Program-made: the position numbers and the translations under genes | Assembly: GCA_963576475.1 (NCBI GenBank) | Contig: OY754975.1 | Span: 19,433,260 to 19,497,259, forward strand | DNA length: 64,000 nucleotides | From: Molanna angustata | Lineage: Eukaryota; Arthropoda; Insecta; Trichoptera; Molannidae | Direction of reading: 5' to 3' | Notes under the pieces: generated by a model | The model's input: the letters and a program-made list of their open reading frames with translations, nothing else | Databases searched by the model: none | Told to the model about the DNA's origin: nothing | Shown here: positions 53,368 to 63,666 of the stretch, piece by piece | How the letters are laid out: every line of letters starts with the position of its first letter | How positions within the stretch are numbered: position 1 is the stretch's first letter

Positions 53368-53499
53368 TATTATGTACACTGCTAGACCTAGAACAGGTAT
53401 ACCTAGTTGGACAGCAGTTATCTATTTTCAATGAAGATTATTTCAATAGTGTGATAAATAAATAAATAAATAAATAAAAAAGAGTGGAGTCTCTTTTTA

Positions 53500-53575
53500 A
53501 ACTAATAAGATGAATAACTTAATGACGCATTTAAACTTATAAGATGAATAACTTAATGACGCATTTATTTTTTTG
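53500..53575. repeat. Short tandem duplication
   Basis: 'aagatgaataacttaatgac' + 'gcattta' occurs twice, 34 bp apart. Confidence 0.85.
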
Positions 53576-53619
53576 TTCATTCCCGACATTTATATATTTA
53601 TTTACTAGCTTTTATGTCC

Positions 53620-54300
53620 CGCCGTTGGCCAAGAATGTAAAATTGTGAAAGAAAAAGCAATCGTTTTTATAATATTGTCACCCAATTATTTTGCAATATC
53701 AGACTTTGAAAAGTGGTTTGAAATTTGAATGAGTTTAAGTATTGTAAAATGTTCAAGTGATGGCCACAACCCATTCTTTTTTATATATTGCTATAAAGTG
53801 TGAATGAAGTATAATATTTATACAATTTCTGCTCGGATGGACTATGCGTAATGGTTTTAAATATGACTGTTTATCAACGTTGTAAAGAGATTGGTTTGGC
53901 CACAACCCCCATTTTTAAATATTATCATCGAAAACAAATTGTAATGTGTACCTATTGAAAATTAAGTAATTTTGGATGTTGGGATGTGGTTAAAATTTGA
54001 TTAAACAAACGTAGGTACTGAAAAGATCTAGTATTGGTCACATCCCATTCGTTTTTATATTTTTTCATCAAGTGTGCATTATATTTTTGCTCAATTTGAC
54101 TGAAAGTCTTCATTAACAAAGAAGAAGAAGACTTGAACTATAGTAAATAGTTTTTAATTTGAATATAAATGTTGTGAAGAGTTCAGTTATGGCCACAACC
54201 CCCATTCTTTAAATATTAGGTGTTGAAAATTATTCAAAATAGGATGATATAAATGGTTTAAATTTATCTCATTTAATTTATCTTTCATATGTATTTTCAT
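53620..54300. repeat. Degenerate tandem repeat of about 140 bp, related to family S end
   Basis: The phrase 'ggccacaaccc' (or ggtcacatccc) recurs at about 53764, 53898, 54036 and 54192, each followed by a T-rich block. The same phrase forms the right end of family S. Confidence 0.55.
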
Positions 54301-54359
54301 CAAGTGTGCATATCGTTAATAATATTTCTGCACAATAGACTATTAGACTTAAAACTAAC

Positions 54360-54835
54360 CCAAAAGACTAAATAAAAAAGAGAAAAATAAGTATAAGAAA
54401 TAGTTTGTATAAAAAACTATTCCAATGGTCTACATAAAATAAGTAAAAATACATATACCTAATAGAAGAATTAGACTATTGGAAATAGATTGTATAAAAG
54501 CTCACCCAAAGGTCTACAAAAAAGAAGAAGAAGAATATTTAGACTATTGGAAATAGTTTGTATAAATACTGACCAAAAGGTCTACATAAAAGAAAATGAA
54601 TAAGACTATTGGAAATAGTTTGTATTAAAACTCTCCCAAAAGTCTACGTACTTAAATGAAGAAGAATAATAATTAGACTAAAGGAAATAATTTTTATAAA
54701 AAAATGACCCAAATGTATACATAAAAGAAGAAGAAGATGAATTAGACAATAGGAAATAGTTTGTAAAAAAACTGCCCTAAAGGTCTACATAAAATTAAGA
54801 AGAAAAAGAATTAGACTCCAGGACCCGCCGCTTCA
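54360..54835. repeat. Tandem repeat of about 60-70 bp with GAA tracts
   Basis: Six to seven diverged units: 'gaattagactattggaaata', 'gtttgtataaaaact', 'cccaaaggtctacataaaa', then GAAGAAGAA. No coding signal. Confidence 0.8.
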
Positions 54836-54839
54836 GGCC

Positions 54840-55010
54840 CTTCAGTACCTCCCGTCCCTTTAATCCCTCATTACGTCCCTTCCCATCAGGCCCTTCAGTA
54901 CCTTCAGTACCTTCCGTCCCTTCAGGCAGTTTTATACCTCCCGTCCCTTCAGGACCTTTAGTGCCTCCCTTCCCTTCATTACATCCCGTCCCATCAGTCG
55001 GTTAAGAAAA
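54840..55010. repeat. Pyrimidine-rich minisatellite (ccttcagtacctcccgtc)
   Basis: Repeats of 'cccttcag', 'tacctcccgtcc' and variants in irregular order, directly between two GAA-bearing arrays. Confidence 0.8.
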
Positions 55011-55011
55011 G

Positions 55012-55650
55012 TTTAAATCCAGAAATCATCCTGGAAGAACCGCGAAGAGATGAAAGAACCTTCTTTTCCCAGGATGCTCTACTTAATAGGTAAAATGACT
55101 AAATACACGAAGAAGAAGAAAAAAGTTTAAACCCAGATACCTGCGAAGAGATGGAAGGACAGTTGGACCTTCTTCTCCCAGGATTCTCCAACTTCATAGG
55201 TAAAATGACCAAAAATACACGATGAAGAAGAAGAAGAAGAAATAAGTTTAAATCCAGATACCTGCGAAGAGATGGAAGGAAAATTGGACATTCTTCTCCC
55301 AGGTTAGTCCACCTTCAAAGGTAAAATGACCAAATAGACGATGAAGAAGAAGAAGAAAAAAGTTTAAATCCAGAAACCTGCGAAGAGATGGAAGGAAAAT
55401 TGGACCTTCATCTCCCAGGATAGTTCATATTCATAGGTAAGATGACCATGTACACGTTGAAGAAAAAGAAGAAAAAAGTTTATATGCAGAACCCGTCCTG
55501 GAAGACCTGTGAAGAGATGGAGGGACAGTCGGACCTTCTTTTCCCAGGATACTCCCCCTTCATAGGTAAAACGACCAAATACACGAAGAAGAAGAAGAAT
55601 AAGAAAAAAGTTTAAATCCAAAAACCATCCTGGGCATACGCTCGACAATT
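55012..55650. repeat. Tandem repeat of about 115 bp with GAA tracts
   Basis: Five units plus a partial sixth, each with 'aagtttaaatccaga', 'gcgaagagatggaagga', 'cttctcccagga', 'ataggtaaaatgacc' and a GAAGAAGAA run. The 94-codon minus-strand frame (55648-55364) is a translation of the repeat and not called. Confidence 0.85.
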
Positions 55651-57424
55651 CACCAAAGTTTCATTATAATCGGACAAACGGTTGGTAAATAAATAAATAA
55701 AATAATTTTCGTATAGGAAATCAGTATAGGTATATTATTGTTGATTTGTAAGTAAATAGTATTAGGTAGGTACCTACCTACAACAACCTTCTAAATAAAT
55801 TCGATTCCTAACAAATTTTATTTGAATATCACATTCTTTCTGTAGCCATGGAAACGATTCGAACACGTAAGTAATATCGAATGGTTCGGATACATTTTTT
55901 GAATATGTAGGTACCTACATTGGTTTGTTCGATGCCATAAAAATGAAAATTGTCAGAAAAATCAAATATTATTTACAAATTATGCAATTTTATTATGCCT
56001 ATATCTTTACTAATAAATAACATATTTTTACAATATATGTCTTAAAACTTGCCGTAGTGTCTTGTGTTTCATTTTATTATTTCATAATTACATTTATTTC
56101 AAAGGTTTATTATTTTCAAGAACATATTCATTCGGTGGGAAAATGAAATATTGTATGAAAAGATATTAAAATGGCGGCGTTTATGTACAAAAGGCTTACT
56201 TTAAAAATAAGTTAAACATTATAATTATACCAAATATTCACCATGTTTTTCACTTAAACGCTAAGTTATACTTCAAAATATATTTTTTTTGTGTAAATAC
56301 CTACTTCTAACTTTTAAACTAACAGATATTTGCGTGCAAAATGTACACTTTTTTGACAGATACGACTTGGAAAATTTTGTATGAAAAAAATAATTATTGA
56401 AATATTTTTAAAATTCAGCATTTTTATCGCATTATTTTTAGCGTGACACTGCATCAGGTATACAGGTACACGTTCGCACATAAATTAGATTTTTAGATGC
56501 TCTTGGTTTTTCAGAAGGCGTGAGACAAACACACACATACACACACACAAACACTAACATTTTGATTGCTTTATTACTTTAGATAAACGATTTAAACGCC
56601 TCTACTACACATAGTCAAAAATACAGAATTATAAAAATATTTGCGCATAGGAATAGATCTAATGAAAATTGAAAAAAATAATCATACAAATCTAAATTTA
56701 ACACTTTGATTTCTCTGCTTAAAAATTTATTTCGATAAAAAATACGTACCTACCCATTTTTATATATTTTTTATGAAATTATTTTTATTTTATATAAATT
56801 GACTGTCTTATTTAATGTATTTCGTAGTTGGGACTGTTTAAAATCGTTAATAAATAAACTAAAAATAGAAATACTACTGTAATTATATTTAAATGTTTAT
56901 TGCGACAGTATTATGATTTGAAAGTGTAGAACCGCTACTTTGTTTGCTCCTATTTTGATGGGAAACTCCACCATAAACACGGTATTATAAAACCTCAACC
57001 AGCACATATTATAAGACAGAAACAAAATAAGGATTTGGTAATATGTTTTGCCCTTTCTTGAAATAAAAAAAAATACATTACATGCCTTCTTCTGAAATAA
57101 GTTTTCTCGCAGGACCAAAAAGGAATATCTCTTTCTAAACTTTTCTATTTTTAGCCATTCCTACCTGCCTTTATCTGCCATTATCCTTCGAAAAACATCA
57201 AACATACACCCTCCGAGAATGCTGTTTTGCCGGCAAAGACGTAAATATCAGAGATTAAAATTGTAAAATATTCAAAAGGATTCTATTTAAAGTTGACACA
57301 AGAGAATGTGTGATCAACAAATGTTTCGTTTTTCATTAAATTAATGGTATATTACAAAGTGAGCATTGAAAGAGATTTTTAAGATAATTTAACTGATTTT
57401 TTTTAATTTTAAAGTTTGAATATG
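55651..57424. other. AT-rich DNA, short CA repeat
   Basis: A CA run lies at about 56527-56552. No gene, RNA or element recognised in 1.8 kb. Confidence 0.4.
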
Positions 57425-57867
57425 CTCTTAAAACAAGTACATATACATCCTATAAAGGGCGTGCCTACAACCCTTGGACTAGGCAAACCCAGAAATAAAT
57501 TGGGAAATGTCGAAAATTTAATGCTTTTTTAGCATCGTTGTTCAATTGAGTGGTACATGAAAATATTTTAAAATCACATGCCAATATAATATTTACATTT
57601 GTGGTCCTGTCAAGCATCGTATCTGCATACGGTTCAATTTTTAATCTTGTAGTATGGTTTCAATAAAACAGACAAAAAATATTAGGTCTTGAATTTCTTA
57701 ACTTTTAAAAAAGATTTTCGGCTTTCATAAGCAATTTCGTAACTGTGAGGATAACCTAAACTAAGCTTAAATGCTTGTACTATAGGTGAACGAAATCGGT
57801 CGTGGCAGGTTCGCGATCACTGGACTAACTAACCCAGCGCGCTAAACGCTCTGCCACCACCCATCTT
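57425..57867 (-). mobile_element. tRNA-derived SINE, family B, with insertion
   Basis: Head with B-box side at 57867-57785 (partly deleted: the anticodon-to-B-box part is shortened) and tail part 'aacaagtacatatacatcct' at 57433. About 310 bp of unrelated DNA (57459-57768) separate tail and head, compared with about 50 bp in 41470-41640. Confidence 0.65.
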
Positions 57868-59595
57868 AATTTTTTTCTGCGTATTATATTTTTCCGATTC
57901 ACAAAATATATTACTTTCTGATTTCAGATGTGAAACGCGAACAAATAAATAAGTTAAAAAAAAGAATGTAGTAAAAATTATATATGAAAGAACGTGTGCA
58001 AAGATAGTAAAAAATGTTTAATAATAATAAAAGAATGTTAGCTTCCATGTTATATGTAATAAAAATAAAGAGACATGATATTCTATGACAAATTCATATC
58101 TTTACGGTGGATGAATATGAATGTTGTAAAATGGAAAATAAAAGACGAACGACTGAGTAAGTTTTTTTACACAACGATGTTTATAGACAACATTTTGAAC
58201 TTATATTATGATAAAGATACTGACAGACATTGTAATTTTGAAGGCAATAAAATAATAGATAATGATTTTTTTATAGAACACTCTCAGTAGAAGTAATTTA
58301 TCTACACTGTTAATAAAATTTAAGTTTGATAATTTTATTTTCACAATACCATTGGTTTGAAGTCCGTACTTATTCATATAAATACAATTTCAATTTGATT
58401 CCAGTTGAAAATTTGAGGTATAAAATAAGCTAAATTTACCTCTATTTTAATTTAGCTCAAAGTGAATGGATGTTATTATGATTTTTGACACCGTAAAAAG
58501 TAAAATATTAAAATTTTACTAATGCTCAGCCGGAAAAGTATAGCTTTATTTTCTTTCTATGAAGTACAATTTTATAAAATATCAAATGAATCAAGGTGGA
58601 TCAATCAAGTTTGAACATGCATTGTTATCGGTAATTCACAAATTCTGAATGTTTCAGAGCTGTGTCTGGCCGAAATGTTAGTAAAAAATATTTTGCCAAA
58701 TTTCAGTACGGAAAAACAGATGAGGTTGAATAAAAGTGTGTATAGAATACACAACATGTGTATTTATTTGACAAAAACTATTGAATTCACAAACCAAGAA
58801 TCTATATTCCATGGAACGTTCATTATAAAGTGGGATTTATAGAAGATTAGATTAGAAAAAAAAACAAAATAATTTGATTATCTTTTGTTTTTTTAATTGA
58901 AGTCATTTGTTTGCTAGTGGTGCAAAGTTCGATATTTTTTTAAGATCCTGTCTTTTCAAATCGATTCATGAAATTTATGCGGATCATCAATTCGCTCTTC
59001 GATTCAATATGATTCAAATATGGCTATCCTTATCTATCGTACATAACATGTACGTAATATGACAGAGAAAACAAAACCGATTCAAAATATGATATGCAAA
59101 TGTAGGCGTTAAAATGTTTGCATTTCAATGTACTTAATGGTCAATATTGCTTAAATATTTTATGAACTATAATGAATTAGTCGTGAATCGAAGATTGCCA
59201 TCAGTCTTTATCTCAAAAGAATTATGAGATAACAGATCGCCTTCAAAATAGTATATACAAATATAGACGTTACATATTTGTTTTTCAAAGTGTGTTGCGG
59301 TCAAAATTGCTTAAGTCGGTCTGTGTATCGCATTCTAACTATAGGTATACTTTACGTGGATTAGAGCAAGAGAACACATGATCCGGAATCGATGAGTCGG
59401 TCTGTGTATCGCATTCTAACGATATATTTTATATGAGATAGAAAGTGTGAGAGTGATGTCTGGTTCATGAACGGAACGTTGTGGCAACGTGAACCGTGAG
59501 TCACCGATTCAATTTAATGATCCGGTCAATTAATACGGATCACTCATTTTTCCCCGTCGCTACTGTTTGCAGTCTATCGAAGCGTGTTGTCGAAA
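57868..59595. other. Unrecognised, with two direct repeats
   Basis: 'gtcggtctgtgtatcgcatt' occurs at about 59315 and 59397; a diverged 65 bp repeat (tgcaaatgtaggcgtt / tacaaatatagacgtt, each ending near ttgcttaa) lies at 59093 and 59259. A 71-codon frame (58075-58290) has no recognised domain. Confidence 0.4.
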
Positions 59596-60457
59596 ATAGA
59601 AAAAGTCGAATTACGCGTAGTTATTAAGTATCCGTGTTTGAAAAATTTCACTACGGAACGAGTTAATCAAGACTTACAGAATACTTTAGGAGCAAATGCT
59701 CCACCGTATTCTACAGTTGCACGTTGGTGCGCCTAATTTAAACGTGGATGAACATCTTCCAAAGATGACTTTCGCTGGGGTCGCTCAACAACGGTAGTGA
59801 CCGAAAAAATGGTTAAGAAAGCCGAAAAAAATGTTTGAGCAGATCGTCATGTCATGCTAAGTTTTATAGCTGAAGAAACAAAGATTTCGGATAGATGTGT
59901 TCAGAAATTTAAAAGAATCCTTTCGCTGGAAAGATCATAGGCTCTATTTTCTGGGAAAGTAAAGAGGGGTGGTCATAATAGAATATCTCTACCACGGAGG
60001 TACTGTTACGGGCTCTATGTATGCAGAACAAATAAAAAAAATGCGTAACGAAATTCACGAGGAACGGCGAGGCAAACTAGCAAAAATTGTTTTTTTCCAT
60101 CAATATAATGCCCCGGCTCACAGGTCCGCCGTTGCTATGGCTGCAATTCGAAATGCTGACTTCGAAATACTTGAGCATACTTCATATTCTCTCGACCTTT
60201 CCCCTTGTGATTTATATCTATTTTCAAGGTTGAAAAAGAATCTGACAGGACAGAGATTCGCAGATGACGAAGCAGTAGTCACTGAAGTATAGGAATTTTT
60301 TGGGGCCCATGATGAAGAGTTTTTTAATAAAAGAATTTTGAAAAAAGATAAAGTAAGGATATTCCAAGTAATGCGACTGTATCGAAAAATAAAATAATAT
60401 TTTTTAAAAGTTACTGGCAACATACTCATTCTCACGTTTTATTGAACTCCCCTCGTA
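59596..60457 (+). pseudogene. Dead mariner transposon
   Basis: A mariner transposase cuts and pastes DNA at TA sites. From 59602 one frame reads the N-terminal helix-turn-helix region (ending with SFIAEETKISDRCVQKF) with three in-frame stops. A deletion and frameshift near 59940 remove the middle, including the first catalytic Asp. The open part 59969-60292 reads EYLYHGGTVTGSMYAEQIKK, FFHQYNAPAHRSA, SLDLSPCDLYLFSRLKK and GQRFADDEAVVTEV. The second catalytic Asp (normally D in the HxDNA box) is Tyr, so the protein would be dead even without stops. A stop at 60290 and the tail to about 60390 follow. A right terminal repeat (complement of cgaggggagttcaataaaac) with TA lies at about 60437-60457; a left one was not found, so the 5' end is probably lost. 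Confidence 0.88.
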
Positions 60458-61399
60458 TATTCCTAACCTATGATTGTTTTGTTTTTTTAATACTTTTTTT
60501 CCAAATGAGGAACTATTTCAACAATATGCCAATAGAATCTGTGACAATAATAACAATATGAATAGATTGAAGTTTATTAAAGGTCTGAGTACCCTTCTGT
60601 TACGAAACAATAAGAAAAGTTATAATATCAAATATCTTTTATGTTTCGTTTTATTGTATTTCTTTGAATGGACTTTATCTAAGTAAAGCGTGTAGGTATC
60701 TGATTCCTTTTAGTGGAACTTTATGAATAGAACGTGTTCTTTTATGTAACGAAGGGTATTTATTCAAATTATTCACATTAAGAAATCAGAATTTTGAAAA
60801 CAAATTTGATCTTGTAGCGGCTCCAGGACAGCTTGAAAGCGTTTCATTAAACACATTTTTATGGTGAGATTTGACAAAATATTTACCTTTTATGTAGGTA
60901 CTCAAGTATTTGCATTAGCTCGATGCCATATTTCATAAACTTATTTACTATCCTCGTGTCAAAGATTGTCCTAAAGAAGACGTACTGGTAATGAACACTT
61001 GTGATATTTCATGTTGATGGTTTTCCTATTTATTTATCTGCTTATTCTACGAATATTTGAAATTAAAAAATGTAAAACTTACGGTTGACGTCGAATCCTG
61101 TGATGAAGAATGGACATGGTGCGAAGGCAGCATGATTAGCTGGTGTATGTGGCCAGCAGACCCAACTGTCAAATGTTCCTGGGCAGTACAGTTCTGGAAC
61201 CAAATTAATCTTTATTATTACATTTTTTTAACCATATATTGACAGACAATAAAAAGATTACAAATTAAAAATTAGAAATCCTTAAAGAAATCATTTTAAC
61301 ATCAGTTAATTTATACATTTTTCGAGATTTCATTTCTTATACTTCTATTCAAGCTATGTCAGGTTCCACTGACCTCGGTTATTACTCTGTCATAGACTT
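60458..61399. other. Nothing recognised
   Basis: Small frames (60474-60686, 61057-61242) have no recognised domain. Confidence 0.4.
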
Positions 61400-61409
61400 C
61401 TCTTTTCTT

Positions 61410-61558
61410 TGGCATTGAGCTTCTGTTTACTGGCATTGACTTTCTGTTCACTGGCATTGACCTTCTGTTCACTGGTATTTACCTTCTGTTCACTGATATT
61501 GACTTTCTGTTTACTGGCATTGAACTTTTGTTCACTGGGATTGACCTTCTGTTCTGAG
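61410..61558 (-). repeat. 21 bp tandem repeat, open as a heptapeptide repeat on the minus strand
   Basis: About seven 21 bp units. On the minus strand one frame stays open through the array (EQKVNAS per unit, with changes to EQKFNAS, KQKVNIS, EQKVNTS), entered from PFPVIS and ending NAKEKRSL-stop. No start codon or certain splice sites were identified, so it is listed as a repeat and not a gene. Confidence 0.7.
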
Positions 61559-61560
61559 AT

Positions 61561-61853
61561 AACAGGAAAGGGTTTCAGATATACATAAAAAACCTATATA
61601 TTTTAGACAAAAATATAAAAAAAAACATGTGAAGAGGCCATTGTTTCTTTGCAATAATCAGGGATTTCTTTTTTAATAATGATAAGCCTTGAAAATAACA
61701 CGAGAGACGTAAGATCCTAGAATAAGGGATATCCATAAAAAGAATTTTCGGGGTTCTGTTTTATCTTACTACACTAAAAATACAGCGTATGTACACATAT
61801 TTAAATACAAATCATAGACAGCATTTCGGTATTCCAGATGCAGCATCACTCAT
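61561..61853. other. Nothing recognised
   Basis: AT-rich DNA. Confidence 0.4.
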
Positions 61854-62040
61854 CAGGGGGACTAGTCTGGTCCAACCGGCAAAATCAAAACCCTCGTGAT
61901 TACCCATATCATGGATATAATTATCATATGGAGTTCTATGACATCTAAAGTAATTATAGAACTCCATATAATAATTATATCCATGTTATGGGTAATCGTG
62001 AGCGTTTTGATTTCACCGGTTGGACCAGACTTGCCCCCCA
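61854..62040. mobile_element. MITE family V, copy 2
   Basis: About 85 bp inverted arms sharing 'tctggtccaaccgg', 'aatcaaaaccctcgtgatta' and 'catatggagttctat' with 51610-51789. The frames 61896-62093 and 62083-61862 are inverted-repeat artefacts. Confidence 0.78.
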
Positions 62041-62120
62041 GGTTGGCACAAGATTGTGATGAGTTTGAAGTGATGGTCGCCAACCTTCGTTAAGAGCGGT
62101 ATAAGAAGAAGAAGAAGGCA
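62041..62120 (+). mobile_element. RTE-like LINE 3' end
   Basis: Reads DEFEVMVANLR-stop on the plus strand and ends with gaagaagaagaagg, the tail type of the fragments at 6.3 and 38.1 kb. Very short 5'-truncated end directly abutting the MITE. Confidence 0.5.
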
Positions 62121-62578
62121 ATGATATGTTATAAAACTCAATCAAATTTAAACTGTGTACTGTAAGAAATGGATGTAAGTCCACACAAATTTATTTGTAT
62201 AGATAAAACAACTACCTATATATAATATTCTAGTTTTTTGGCAAACATAATACTGGAAGCTTTCTTCGCCCAGGGATGTGGTTTTAAATTTCATTTGTAA
62301 AAAAAAAACGGATGAAAAATCGAATAATATATATTTTTTATTCGAGGAAAATACTCCAGACATTAGAACAGTCTGGGAAGTAGTGAAATAATTTCTGTGA
62401 AAAACGCGAAAACTATCTTAAACAGCGTTTCTCAAATGTTTCGCAAAGCGATCCATTCAAAAAAGTATTATTTTATAATCTCGATTGGACATTTTTGAAT
62501 ATATTCAATAAATAAAGTACCAAAGTGGGTATATGATAGTACCAAATTAAGTAACTAAAGCAACGAGAAGAATTTAGA
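62121..62578. other. Nothing recognised
   Basis: AT-rich DNA. Confidence 0.4.
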
Positions 62579-62640
62579 TGTACGTTGATATGTTATAAAA
62601 ATATAAAAATACTTGGTTAATGTTCTATTATATTTATTGG

Positions 62641-62681
62641 ATTATTGACGCGTTTCGTGCAAAGCACATCGTCAGAATAAT
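62641..62681 (-). ncRNA. Hammerhead-ribozyme-like motif, sense to the PLE
   Basis: On the minus strand: stem I AUUAUU/AAUAAU (6 perfect pairs), core CUGACGA, extra U, stem II GUGC-UUU-GCAC (4 pairs), GAA, palindrome ACGCGU, and C as cleavage nucleotide at 62647. Complete core. Confidence 0.7.
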
Positions 62682-62954
62682 GCTCTACAAGACTGAGACT
62701 AGTGGTTATATACAAAATTTACATGACAGGTGTATAAAAATGTTGGTTTTTGAACGGTTGAAAAGAAGTTATATAATGCAAATGAATCTATACAAATCTA
62801 CGTTTTAATACAATGAAAGTAGTTGGGTCACTGGTTGTAGTCCCCTGTGTCCATTAGGTCTGTAACAAAAGAAAACGACAGCAGTAAAATTCGAAAGGTA
62901 AATAATATTGTATTTATTGGTTTATTGTTATCTTTTAAGTGTGGTTAAAACCAA

Positions 62955-63301
62955 TGTATTTCATAGATATTTGGTAGTTATAATTATGAACAGCTTAATT
63001 TTAATCTTAATGCATTTAACAACAAAGGAAGGTATATGTCTGTCTAACCCATCGGTTTCAATAATGGTGAATATATATGATCAATTTGTTTATTGATGAG
63101 TAATTTTTGTGGATCCTTTTTTACTCTGTTTATTTCTAATATTTCTAGTCAGTCAAGTTTTCTCCCTTTTATTCCCCGATGTATTATATTTATATTATGG
63201 TCACTATTAAATTGGTGGTTGTTTTCATTTATATGTTCCGCAAAATTTGAGGTGTCTTTCTTTAATCTAATGCATGCCATGTGTTCTTTAATTCTTGTTT
63301 T
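62955..63301 (-). pseudogene. PLE GIY-YIG endonuclease C-terminal remnant
   Basis: PLE proteins combine a reverse transcriptase with a C-terminal GIY-YIG endonuclease that nicks the target. Here the minus strand reads KTRIKEHMACIRLKKDTSN, FAEHINENNHQFNSDHN and GIKGRKLD, a stop codon (TGA, about 63149), then in the same frame LEILEINRVKKDPQKLLINK, QIDHIYSPLLKP. The Arg-x-x-x-His segment, the ENNH segment and the conserved LExxE part of the family are recognisable. The GIY and YIG strands are missing because the sequence is joined directly to the inverted repeat at 63301. The reading frame that continues into the repeat (up to 63397) is therefore chimeric. The in-frame stop adds to the loss of function. 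Confidence 0.75.
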
Positions 63302-63562
63302 ACACTTAAAAGATAACAATAAACCGATAAATACAATATTATTTACCTTTCGAATTTTACTGCTGTCGTTTTCTTTTGTTACAGACCTAATGGACACAGG
63401 GGACTACAACCAGTGACCCAACTACTTTCATTGTATTAAAACGTAGATTTGTATAGATTCATTTGCATTATATAACTTCTTTTCAACCGTTCAAAAACCA
63501 ACATTTTTATACACCTGTCATGTAAATTTTGTATATAACCACTAGTCTCAGTCTTGTAGAGC

Positions 63563-63604
63563 ATTATTCTGACGATGGTCTTTTGCACGAAACGCGTCAA
63601 TAAT
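63563..63604 (+). ncRNA. Hammerhead-ribozyme-like motif, stem II decayed
   Basis: Plus-strand partner in the right arm: stem I AUUAUU/AAUAAU, core CUGACGA at 63569-63575, extra U, a mutated stem II (GGUC against GCAC), GAA at 63589-63591, palindrome ACGCGU, C at 63598. Confidence 0.55.
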
Positions 63605-63666
63605 CCAATAAATATAATAGAACATTAACCAAGTATTTTTATATTTTTATAACATATCAACGTACA

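Larger units (their letters stand above)
52800..53478 (+). mobile_element. LINE 3' tail split by a DNA transposon
   Basis: ttctcccgtgaaattatt (52807) and, after the insert, tatgtacactgctagaccta (53371) join to give the same order as window bases 1-119. The tail ends in AATA repeats at about 53455-53478. Confidence 0.75.
62579..63666 (-). mobile_element. Truncated Penelope-like element with inverted terminal repeats
   Basis: Arms 62579-62942 and 63302-63666 are inverted copies (about 364 bp each, outer ends TGTACGTTGATATG and complement). The 359 bp between them carries the end of a GIY-YIG endonuclease on the minus strand. On that strand the order is inverted repeat, truncated ORF end, 3' region with the hammerhead-like motif in sense. 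PLEs commonly have terminal repeats in direct or inverted order and hammerhead motifs in them; this copy is a 5'-truncated PLE with an inverted second repeat. Confidence 0.8.

Noticed and set aside
63149..63397. 82-codon frame as a complete small protein
   Set aside because: It is a chimera of the inverted repeat and a truncated GIY-YIG end; the apparent start lies in the repeat.
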